From: Bacteroidota bacterium
GTDB taxonomy: Bacteria > Bacteroidota > Bacteroidia > Bacteroidales > VadinHA17
Length of the DNA: 6,261 nt
Direction of reading: 5' to 3'
Assembly: GCA_022711195.1 (NCBI GenBank)
Contig: JAKLFN010000127.1
Coordinates: 1-6,261 of the forward strand
The notes under the pieces: model-generated
Databases searched by the model: none
The model's input: the letters and a program-made list of their open reading frames with translations, nothing else
What the model was told of the DNA's origin: nothing
Part shown: one piece after another, positions 1 to 5,644 of the stretch
How positions within the stretch are numbered: position 1 is the stretch's first letter
Layout: each line of letters starts with the position of its first letter
Made by a program: the position numbers and the translations under genes

Positions 1-33
1 TCTTCTTATCTTAATTTGAAACGGGTTTTAGGT

Positions 34-70
34 CCCCTTCAGGGGGCAGGCATCAGCCAGCAGGCTGATG
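34..70 (-). terminator. Two stem-loops downstream of the ammonia-lyase gene, possible terminator
   Basis: Positions 51-58 (CATCAGCC) and 63-70 (GGCTGATG) form a perfect 8-bp inverted repeat around a 4-base loop. A second, shorter hairpin pairs CCCC at 34-37 with GGGG at 42-45 around TTCA. Both lie 19-57 bases past the stop codon of the minus-strand lyase, where a 3' end structure would be expected. No T-run follows on the minus strand, so this is not a canonical intrinsic terminator. It may only stabilise the mRNA 3' end. Confidence 0.35.
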
Positions 71-88
71 GCGGGGGTCAGCTGAAAA

Positions 89-1621
89 TTACTCCAGGCT
101 GCCTACTTCTTTTTCTACCTCTGTAAGTATTTCGCACGATCTTACGAGTTCTCTCATGGCGGTATGGTCGGGGTAAAGAGGCCTGTCGATATCGAGGAAG
201 TCGACATGTTTTCTGATAACATCCTTTGCCTTCTGTACGCCGGTTCCGAATTTGTATTCTTCCTTCCTGAAGTCGAGGGCCTGTGCAGCAGCCATAAACT
301 CTATGCCTAAAACTCCATAGGCTGCTTCAAGGATCTGGTTATTCTTGATAGCAGTGTTCATTCCCATAGAAACAAAATCTTCCTGGTCGGCAGCAGCCGG
401 TATTGACTGTATTGATGCGGGCATAGAAAGAATTCTCTGTTCCACAATCAGCATATCGGCAGTGTACTGGCTTAACATGAGCCCTGAAAACATTCCGGCG
501 CCCTTTGTAAGGAAATCGGGTAGTCCGACGCTCAGTGCGGGATTATTCAGCCTGTTCATTCTCCTTTCCGACAATACGCTCACCATTGTTATGCAGGCTC
601 CGGCCATATCCATGGGAACGCTCACAGGTGATCCCTGGAAATTGGCACCCGAGAGTGTAAGGTTTTTTTCCGGGAAGAAGATTGGATTGTCGCCCACGCC
701 GTTGAGTTCAATTTCGACCTGGCTTCTGGCATAGGCGAGCATATCGTGGGCAGATCCTATGACCTGCGGTGTCGATCTCATTGAATAGGCATCCTGTACT
801 TTTGATTTGACTTTTCCTTCTTTAAGGTCGCCTCCGGAGATGCATTTATTGATGGCATTGGCGCTTCTGACGGCTCCTTTGAATCCTCTTACCTCATGAA
901 GCAGCGATGTATAAGGCTTCATATTGGCTTTCAGGGCTTCGAGTGACATTGATGCTGCTATTTCTGCCTGTTTAAGCCAGTTGTTGGCATCGACGAGCCA
1001 GATAGCGCTCATGGCTGTCAGCACATTTGAACCGTTAATAGTTCCCAGTCCATCACGTGCCTGAAGACCGGGCACAGGTATTCCTGCCTTATTCAAAGCC
1101 TCTTTACCGTCGAGAAGCTCTCCCTTATAGTATGCACGGCCTTCGCCCATCAGAAGGAGGGCTATTTGTGACATCGGTGCAAGGTCGCCTGATGCTCCTA
1201 CAGATCCTTTCTGACAGATAAAAGGAGTGACACCTTTATTAAGCATGTCGACAAGTGTTTCTGTAATTACAAGCCTGATGCCGGAGTTCCCATGCGCATG
1301 AACATTTATTCTTCCAAGCATTGCGCCGCGTACTGTTTCTATTGATGCAGGTTCGCCGATACCTGCTGCATGGTTATATACAAGGTATTTCTGGAAGTCT
1401 TTGATCTGGTCGTCGTTGAGTACTATTTCGGAGAACTCTCCGATACCTGTATTTACGCCATACATTATTTCGTGAGCCACTATTTTCTTTTCGAGCATAG
1501 CGCGGCAGTCGTTGATACGTTTTTTTGCCTCGGGGTGGAGTTCCACTTTCTGGCCATGGCGGGCCACATTTACGACGTCATTAATTGTAAGTCCTGAGCC
1601 TGTTATAATTAGTTTTTCCAT
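89..1621 (-). CDS. hutH: Histidine ammonia-lyase (MIO-type aromatic amino acid lyase)
   Basis: This cytosolic enzyme is predicted to eliminate ammonia from L-histidine to give urocanate, the first step of histidine degradation. The 510-residue length is normal for the family. The Ala143-Ser144-Gly145 triad in GSVGASGDLAP is the self-cyclising MIO cofactor motif. Tyr54 (YGVNTG), His84, Asn196 (NGSN), Tyr279/Arg282, Phe328 and Glu414 (DQEDFVSMG) sit where the Pseudomonas HutH catalytic and binding residues lie. Glu414 and His84 favour histidine over tyrosine or phenylalanine. Several signature residues depart from classical HutH: NH instead of SH before AAG, RSTPQ instead of RCQPQ, NFQG instead of NFHG, and Phe instead of His after QED. 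Substrate is therefore inferred, not shown. No hutU, hutI or formiminotransferase gene is in the window. The start is an ATG at 1619-1621 with no strong ribosome binding site. Confidence 0.88.
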   Translation of the reverse strand: MEKLIITGSGLTINDVVNVARHGQKVELHPEAKKRINDCRAMLEKKIVAHEIMYGVNTGIGEFSEIVLNDDQIKDFQKYLVYNHAAGIGEPASIETVRGAMLGRINVHAHGNSGIRLVITETLVDMLNKGVTPFICQKGSVGASGDLAPMSQIALLLMGEGRAYYKGELLDGKEALNKAGIPVPGLQARDGLGTINGSNVLTAMSAIWLVDANNWLKQAEIAASMSLEALKANMKPYTSLLHEVRGFKGAVRSANAINKCISGGDLKEGKVKSKVQDAYSMRSTPQVIGSAHDMLAYARSQVEIELNGVGDNPIFFPEKNLTLSGANFQGSPVSVPMDMAGACITMVSVLSERRMNRLNNPALSVGLPDFLTKGAGMFSGLMLSQYTADMLIVEQRILSMPASIQSIPAAADQEDFVSMGMNTAIKNNQILEAAYGVLGIEFMAAAQALDFRKEEYKFGTGVQKAKDVIRKHVDFLDIDRPLYPDHTAMRELVRSCEILTEVEKEVGSLE

Positions 1622-1951
1622 CTGGTCATTAAAATTTGTTTATAAGAAGTGAATGATGTTACTGGTTTCTTATCTCAACAGAAAGAATTAATCTTTTAAT
1701 ATGTTTGATCATTTGATAACTATTATCATCTGATATCTTCTATCAAATAATAATTATTATTAAATGAGAATAATTCTCTGTTTAGAAAGAATCTTAATAA
1801 TATTGCCGGTGCAATTAGAATCCCCGCCTCATCAGATACAGAGACCGGAACGGTTGATCTTAATCTTGTATTCAAGTAACCAGCTCAGATACATCCCCTT
1901 TAATTATGATTCCAAATGTAACATAATTCTCGTAATTTTTTCCCTGTCAGT
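1622..1951. other. AT-rich gene-free region between lyase and GH8 remnant
   Basis: No intact gene is visible here. The left half (1622-1800) is very AT-rich and should contain the lyase promoter, but I could not find a convincing TAnnTTTG box on the minus strand. It holds a perfect 16-bp palindrome at 1746-1761 (AATAATAATTATTATT) and the imperfect dyad GATAA-CTA-TTATC at 1715-1727. A TATGTTTG box at 1700-1707 on the plus strand fits the Bacteroidota -7 consensus but has no gene close behind it. The right half (1799-1879) reads as a possible gene remnant, listed separately. Confidence 0.6.
1754..1879 (+). pseudogene. Possible C-terminal remnant of a lost gene upstream of the GH8 gene
   Basis: A short open stretch runs from just after a TAA at 1751-1753 to a TAA at 1877-1879. 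Its last 27 codons (from 1799) read as a plausible protein end: NNIAGAIRIPASSDTETG, followed by an alternating hydrophobic strand (TVDLNLVFK). No start codon or body precedes it; the left part dissolves into AT-rich sequence. It stands 72 bases before the GH8 remnant, in the same frame and direction, the arrangement expected of a preceding operon gene. I do not recognise a family, and chance is possible for an open frame this short. Confidence 0.25.
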
Positions 1952-2433
1952 ATTATCAATAAGAACAAACTACTGATTATTACCCTGACTTTTTGTACCG
2001 TGGTATCTGGTACTGTGTGCTCACAGTAACAGGTCTCCGATAAAAAATTCAAGAGTGAAAAACCCGGAAGTATAAGCGCCTGGCTCACTAATGTCTACCG
2101 TAACCTTTTTCTCGAGGAAGGACACCCGATGGTGAAGAATTGATTGTAACGGCACTCTGCTTTACCTCAGAAGGGATTGATAAATATGGTACTGAATATT
2201 CTATCGACGGGAAGAAGCTAAACCAGGGACATGCAAAAGGTCTTGTCGCAACCAATGCAGTAGTAAGCCTGGCTGCTGATCATGCCCTGTCACGCGATTT
2301 CACCGAAGCCCTCTGGAACACTCCTGTCCCAGACGGTTTCAATGAAAGATATTATGATGGATTATTATACCTCATGGGCATGCTTCACTGCAGCGGCGAA
2401 TTCCGGATATGGATGCCGCCTGATAAAAAGTAA
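1952..2433 (+). pseudogene. Decayed glycoside hydrolase family 8 gene (reducing-end xylanase type)
   Basis: This is the remains of a secreted GH8 enzyme, a family that cleaves xylan or xylo-oligosaccharides by inversion. Part A (1952-2026) reads as a signal peptide, NKNKLLIITLTFCTVVSG, but begins with ATT where an ATG is expected. A TAA at 2027-2029 interrupts the frame right after TVCSQ. Part B continues in the same frame to about 2124 and gives the family's N-terminal stretch, ending NVYRNLFLEEGH. A frameshift near 2117-2127 leads into part C, which starts PDGEE and runs to the stop at 2431-2433. Part C includes YGTEYSIDGKKLNQGHAKGL, ALWNTPVPDGF and RYYDGLLYLMGMLHCSGEF, all typical of the GH8 C-terminus. 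A whole enzyme is about 400 residues; roughly 150 remain. The segment with the N-terminal catalytic Glu and the central helices of the barrel are missing. A 97-codon frame with a TTG start at 2140 exists but is unlikely to be functional. Confidence 0.82.
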
Positions 2434-2448
2434 GGCCGGATACGCACC

Positions 2449-2529
2449 GCCTGACGCCTGATGCCTGACGCCTGACGCCTGACGCCTGATGCCTGACGCC
2501 TGACGCCTGATGCCTGACGCCTGACGCCT
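2449..2529. repeat. Tandem array of a 7-bp repeat, GCCTGAC/GCCTGAT
   Basis: Eleven head-to-tail heptamers begin at 2449 and end at 2525, followed by a partial unit GCCT at 2526-2529. Units 2, 6 and 9 read GCCTGAT and the other eight read GCCTGAC, so variation is confined to one C/T position. The order C-T-C-C-C-T-C-C-T-C-C suggests duplication in 21-bp blocks of three units. The array lies 15 bases after the GH8 remnant's stop and overlaps by one base the stop codon of the convergent gene at 2529-3491. The unit is not self-complementary, so it forms no hairpin. Unlike CRISPR, there are no spacers. Confidence 0.95.
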
Positions 2530-3491
2530 TATTTTATCTGTATCCTGCTTCCGGTTTTTACAACAATACCCTTTCTCCATTCATACCTGCTGCCAAGGTT
2601 GAGCAGTACGTCATAAGTTCCCGGAGGACAGGGAGATGTTGTACCTACTCCTTCACACTTCATCATTTCCAGAGTCTTGTCCGGAGTTGCACCACCCTTC
2701 TGTTTGTCGGCAGTGCCTGCAGGGTACATGTGTATAGCCTTTACATCACGGTTGGTACCCGAATATTCAATAACACCGGCATTCAGGTTGGTTGTCACGG
2801 AATAACTTATATCGGGTTTCATAATGAAATTTTCGAGCCAGACTTTCTGCAAGTGTCCGGGCGATCCCAGAGTGAGAAGTACATCATATGTGCCGGGTTT
2901 GATCTTTCCGCTCTTACCTTTAAGCTCAGCAGGCGTTACAGGTGTATCATGTTTACCAGGATTGAAGAAGGAAGGTGTGCCACAAGCGGGATTGATCTCC
3001 GTGTTTCCTTTATACCTTTCAACCTTTGAACTGAAGGCTGCCAGCCCACCCTGGCTGCCGGAAGCTTCATCAATGAGTACCTGGTAATCGTAAAGTATAA
3101 GCTCTACGGTCGTTTTTGTCTGTGGTTTGACAGTAACATTAATAACATCGAAGGTAACAGTTCCCGGTTTTCCGGTAAGCTTTGATGTAACTTTCATGGT
3201 GTACGATCCTGGTTTGGCGCCAGGCGCCTTGATTTCCTTGTCGCCGCTGTAGAGTCCGAAGGTTGTATTAGAGGAAAATTCTCCAAGCGTTCTTGGAGGA
3301 GCAAGGGTAACCGCCGCTTCGCCAGGTTTTAATGGTTCCCAGGCCTGGGTTACCCACACATGGTTCCAGCATTGTTCTTTTCTGATCACAATGCCGTTAT
3401 CCAGCTTACAGGTGTAGTTGATCACACTCTGCGACTGTAATGAAATGATCATCACAATGCTGAGAAGAAGGGAGATAATGATCCTGTTCAT
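2529..3491 (-). CDS. Secreted protein with repeated PGTYDV-type beta domains
   Basis: Residues 1-20 form a signal peptide (MNRIIISLLLSIVMIISLQS), so the 320-residue product is exported. I do not recognise a named family. Three related segments are visible: residues 93-131 (KPGSYTMKV, then a lysine- and valine-rich strand), 198-236 (KPGTYDVLLTLGS, then NFIMKPDISYSV) and 289-320 (PPGTYDVLLNLGS, then GIVVKTGSRIQIK). Each looks like a small beta-sandwich unit. Between them lie linkers with strands such as IHMYPAGTADKQKGG. Cysteines are at 28, 41, 170, 279 and 288, and those at 279 and 288 could form a disulfide. Similar PGxYDV strands occur beside VWA domains in envelope proteins, but no VWA domain or MIDAS motif is present. 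The ATG at 3489-3491 follows a candidate promoter. The stop codon abuts the heptamer array. A surface or periplasmic binding role is only a guess. Confidence 0.85.
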   Translation of the reverse strand: MNRIIISLLLSIVMIISLQSQSVINYTCKLDNGIVIRKEQCWNHVWVTQAWEPLKPGEAAVTLAPPRTLGEFSSNTTFGLYSGDKEIKAPGAKPGSYTMKVTSKLTGKPGTVTFDVINVTVKPQTKTTVELILYDYQVLIDEASGSQGGLAAFSSKVERYKGNTEINPACGTPSFFNPGKHDTPVTPAELKGKSGKIKPGTYDVLLTLGSPGHLQKVWLENFIMKPDISYSVTTNLNAGVIEYSGTNRDVKAIHMYPAGTADKQKGGATPDKTLEMMKCEGVGTTSPCPPGTYDVLLNLGSRYEWRKGIVVKTGSRIQIK

Positions 3492-3525
3492 TTCGATGGA
3501 TATTTAATTATGACAAAGAGCATAT

Positions 3526-3554
3526 CAAATTTACGCCAAAGGTTTGACAGCAAA
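3526..3554 (-). promoter_or_regulatory. Candidate Bacteroidota-type promoter for the secreted repeat protein
   Basis: On the minus strand, TAAATTTG (3533 down to 3526) matches the -7 consensus TAnnTTTG. TTTG (3554 down to 3551) could be the -33 element. The spacer is 17 bases, slightly shorter than the usual 19-21. The start codon lies 34 bases beyond the -7 box, giving a short leader. The 106-base gap between the two minus-strand genes is consistent with a separate promoter here. Confidence 0.4.
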
Positions 3555-3597
3555 GTGTAAAAAATGTTAAAAAGGGTGATTGCCGGGTGAACTGTTG

Positions 3598-4110
3598 TCA
3601 AAAGACATATCCCAGGCTAAAACCGAATGGAACAAAATACAGATTATGATAATCATCCTTTTTATTCAGCAGAAGATTACCAAAGATCCGTATAGAAATA
3701 TTATTTCTGTTAAGGGGATAGAATCTGTAGCCATAGATCAGGAAGTACAGGTAATGGGGATCTACATTTCCTGAATTCAGTGTGTTGCCCATTCCAAGCT
3801 CCGCAAAATGTCTGCCCTTGCCGGCATTAATTGTGACGTGAACAGGAATGGCAAGATATACAGGCAGATTGAGACTGTCATTTCCAAGCGTAAGCTGCCG
3901 GCCATAACCGGCTCCTGCTCTTGCTGTAAAAAAGAGGAAATCGTTTAAGCGGAATAGCTTCTCATAGTTTAATGATACATTCGAACCATCGCCGAGAAGG
4001 TTAACCGAAATGGTATTCGATGGTCTTCTTCCAGCCGGAACTCCTCTCTCCTGTGCGAAAATACCCTGAACTGCTACAGAGCACAATATTATGATTATCA
4101 GTCTGGCCAT
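3598..4110 (-). CDS. Small outer-membrane beta-barrel-like exported protein
   Basis: The chosen start is the ATG at 4108-4110, giving 170 residues. It directly begins a signal peptide (MARLIIIILCSVAVQGIFAQ, probable cleavage after FAQ). A TTG start 11 codons earlier would put charged residues before it and is less likely. The mature chain alternates polar and hydrophobic residues in strand-like runs, such as NTISVNLLG, FLFFTARAGAGYG, LPVYLAIPVHVTI and ISIRIFGNLLL. It has aromatic girdles (HYLYFLIYGYRFYPL) and ends in Phe (GFSLGYVF), as outer-membrane barrels commonly do. The length fits an eight-stranded barrel. No family name can be given. It begins 34 bases after the DUF2141 gene on the same strand, so the two are probably cotranscribed. 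Hairpin adhesin or enzyme functions cannot be excluded, but no catalytic motif is seen. Confidence 0.8.
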   Translation of the reverse strand: MARLIIIILCSVAVQGIFAQERGVPAGRRPSNTISVNLLGDGSNVSLNYEKLFRLNDFLFFTARAGAGYGRQLTLGNDSLNLPVYLAIPVHVTINAGKGRHFAELGMGNTLNSGNVDPHYLYFLIYGYRFYPLNRNNISIRIFGNLLLNKKDDYHNLYFVPFGFSLGYVF

Positions 4111-4144
4111 CCTGGTATGAGATGAGGATTCAAAAATATACAAA

Positions 4145-4582
4145 TTACATGTACCTGATCTTTACAGTCAGATTCTTTTTCTGCCCTTTCTCTGTTGTGA
4201 ACCGGAAGGCATCGAATTTTGGTTTGGTGAAACCGGAATGATAATAATCCGAAAAACCAAACCCTTCCTTTGGTATACCAAGGAAATTATACTCCATTAG
4301 TCCGCTGCTGTTCTCGTCGTCGAGCAGAGTGAGACCATAAATCCCTGGTTCAACTGTAAATCTTATCTTCATGACACCGTTTACAAGACTATCCTTTGCG
4401 AATTTCCTGCTCAGGAATGCCTCTTCCCGCATATAGGTGGCTTCATCCTTAAAGACACCAATTACTATTTCTCCTTTGCTGCTTCTGATCCCCTGGACCG
4501 TTACTTCTATTTCCTGGGCAGGCAAAACAGAATTGAACATCATAAGCATCATGAGGGATGGCAGGAGTGTTTTACTGATCAT
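4145..4582 (-). CDS. DUF2141 domain exported protein
   Basis: The 145-residue product starts with a signal peptide (residues 1-22, ending LPAQ), followed by one DUF2141 domain over essentially the whole mature chain. The family's marks are visible: an opening strand IEVTVQGIRSSKGEIVIGVF (25-44), the PGIYGLTLLDDENSSGL turn (79-95; families usually have a DENGNGxxD-like acidic loop) and the conserved NFLGIPKEGFGFS segment (99-111). A final strand, KNLTVKIRYM, closes the fold. The domain is widespread in Bacteroidota and Proteobacteria, and its function is not established. The acidic DDEN loop could bind a metal, but that is inference. The start is the ATG at 4580-4582. It is the first gene of a probable two-gene operon with the barrel-like protein and is divergent from the PH-domain membrane protein. 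Confidence 0.9.
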   Translation of the reverse strand: MISKTLLPSLMMLMMFNSVLPAQEIEVTVQGIRSSKGEIVIGVFKDEATYMREEAFLSRKFAKDSLVNGVMKIRFTVEPGIYGLTLLDDENSSGLMEYNFLGIPKEGFGFSDYYHSGFTKPKFDAFRFTTEKGQKKNLTVKIRYM

Positions 4583-4700
4583 AAAAATATATCGTTTATA
4601 TCTCTCATTTATTGTTTTCTGCCGGAGCGTTCATATCATAATTTGGCATTCGTTTTCGTTCCGGACAGCCGTTAAATTAATACCAAACTAAATTAATTAT

Positions 4701-4708
4701 TATATTTG
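4701..4708 (+). promoter_or_regulatory. Candidate -7 box for the PH-domain membrane protein
   Basis: TATATTTG matches the Bacteroidota -7 consensus TAnnTTTG and lies 32 bases before the ATG at 4741. I see no good TTTG -33 element at 19-21 bases upstream, and the region is so AT-rich that chance matches are likely. The 158-base divergent gap (4583-4740) must also hold the promoter for the DUF2141 gene; no matching box was found on that strand. Confidence 0.3.
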
Positions 4709-4740
4709 ATTAATAATTTGTCATTATAACATACATATTG

Positions 4741-5622
4741 ATGCAGGTAAAAAAATACACTCAGTCGGGCATATTTTCAATGGTCGTACTGTTATCGGTA
4801 TTACTGATGTGTATAATAATGCTGCTGATGTCGGGTGTTGATGAACCTGTTCTGATTACGATCATCAGTCTTGTGATACTGACTGTTGTGATTTGCTTCC
4901 TGGTGTTTTTTAAGCTGACAATAATAATTGACGACACGCATCTTACATTTCTGATGGGTATCGGCATGGTCAGAAAATCCTTTCCTCTTTCAGAAATTGA
5001 GAGCTGCAAGGCGGTCACCAATTCTTCAATCTCAGGCTTCGGGATTCACATGACCTCTTCGGGATGGCTCTATAATGTATCAGGCAGATATGCCATTGAG
5101 CTCACTTTTAAGAATTCAGGTAAAAGGATCAGGATTGGCACCGACAAGCCCGATGAAATAGCTGCGCTGGTCACCAGCCGCATTGACGGCAGCATTGCAG
5201 GATCATACTTCGACAAGGGCGGCAACGGTGGAATATATCTTATCATCGCCATGGTGGCAGCCACGCTGGTGCTGCCTGTTATCCTTTTAACGTATGGAGG
5301 CAGGGACACAGAAGTGATCATTGACAGAGAGGCGCTCATACTGAAGGGAATGTATGGCCTTTCTATCAACTATTCCGACATGCAGGCTGCCGATACTGTG
5401 CTGATGCTTCCGGCAATCAGGTCGCGTACCAACGGATATGCATCGGGAAAAACACTTAAAGGCCATTTTAAACTGAAGGATCAGTCAAAGGCTCTTCTTT
5501 TTATAAGGAAGGGTGTTCCTCCTTATATATGTATCAAGTCTTCCGGACCGGCAGTATATCTCAATTTTGATGATCCTGGCAAAACACGCGAAGTTTTTGC
5601 AGGAATCAGGGGAAGCCTGTAA
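4741..5622 (+). CDS. Inner-membrane protein with two bacterial PH-like domains
   Basis: The ATG at 4741 is preferred over the adjacent TTG at 4738, giving 293 residues. Two N-terminal membrane helices are visible at about 11-30 and 36-58, and a third at about 165-185. Between helices 2 and 3, residues 59-150 look like a bacterial PH domain: KLTIIIDDTHLTF, FPLSEIESCKAV, and the strand pair around YAIELTFKN and KRIRIGTDKPDEIAALV. After helix 3, residues 188-293 resemble a second one of the bPH_6 type (EVIIDREALILKGMYG, INYSDM, GHFKLKDQSKALLFI, YLNFDDPGKTREVF). Such proteins are usually orphan membrane components of unknown role. Three helices would put the two PH domains on opposite sides of the membrane unless one helix is not truly spanning. 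It stands alone: divergent from the exported-protein genes and convergent with the peptidase, 22 bases between stops. Confidence 0.85.
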   Translation: MQVKKYTQSGIFSMVVLLSVLLMCIIMLLMSGVDEPVLITIISLVILTVVICFLVFFKLTIIIDDTHLTFLMGIGMVRKSFPLSEIESCKAVTNSSISGFGIHMTSSGWLYNVSGRYAIELTFKNSGKRIRIGTDKPDEIAALVTSRIDGSIAGSYFDKGGNGGIYLIIAMVAATLVLPVILLTYGGRDTEVIIDREALILKGMYGLSINYSDMQAADTVLMLPAIRSRTNGYASGKTLKGHFKLKDQSKALLFIRKGVPPYICIKSSGPAVYLNFDDPGKTREVFAGIRGSL

Positions 5623-5644
5623 AACCCGGAAATGTATTCAGCAA

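Noticed and set aside
47..56. CAGGCATCAG downstream of the lyase matches the reverse complement of a heptamer-array junction over 10 bases
   Set aside because: A single 10-base match between a low-complexity array and a 6-kb window is not surprising by chance, and there is no second adjacent unit.
1832..1893. Direct repeat TCAGATACA at 1832-1840 and 1885-1893, and the small dyad ACCG-GAA-CGGT at 1844-1854
   Set aside because: Nine-base repeats and four-base arms are weak. The first copy and the dyad lie within the possible gene remnant, so they are not good evidence of operators.
2449..2529. CRISPR array
   Set aside because: Units are 7 bp and contiguous with no spacers, and no cas gene is present.
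2365..2580. A minus-strand open frame with repeats of RRQASGI across the heptamer array
   Set aside because: A stop-free 7-bp tandem repeat is open in every frame and automatically gives a 7-residue peptide period. The rest of the frame is antisense to the GH8 remnant and overlaps the next gene's 3' end.
4111..4143. Longer start (TTG at 4141-4143) for the barrel-like protein
   Set aside because: It would add 11 residues, including charged ones, before an otherwise clean signal peptide that begins at the ATG at 4108-4110.
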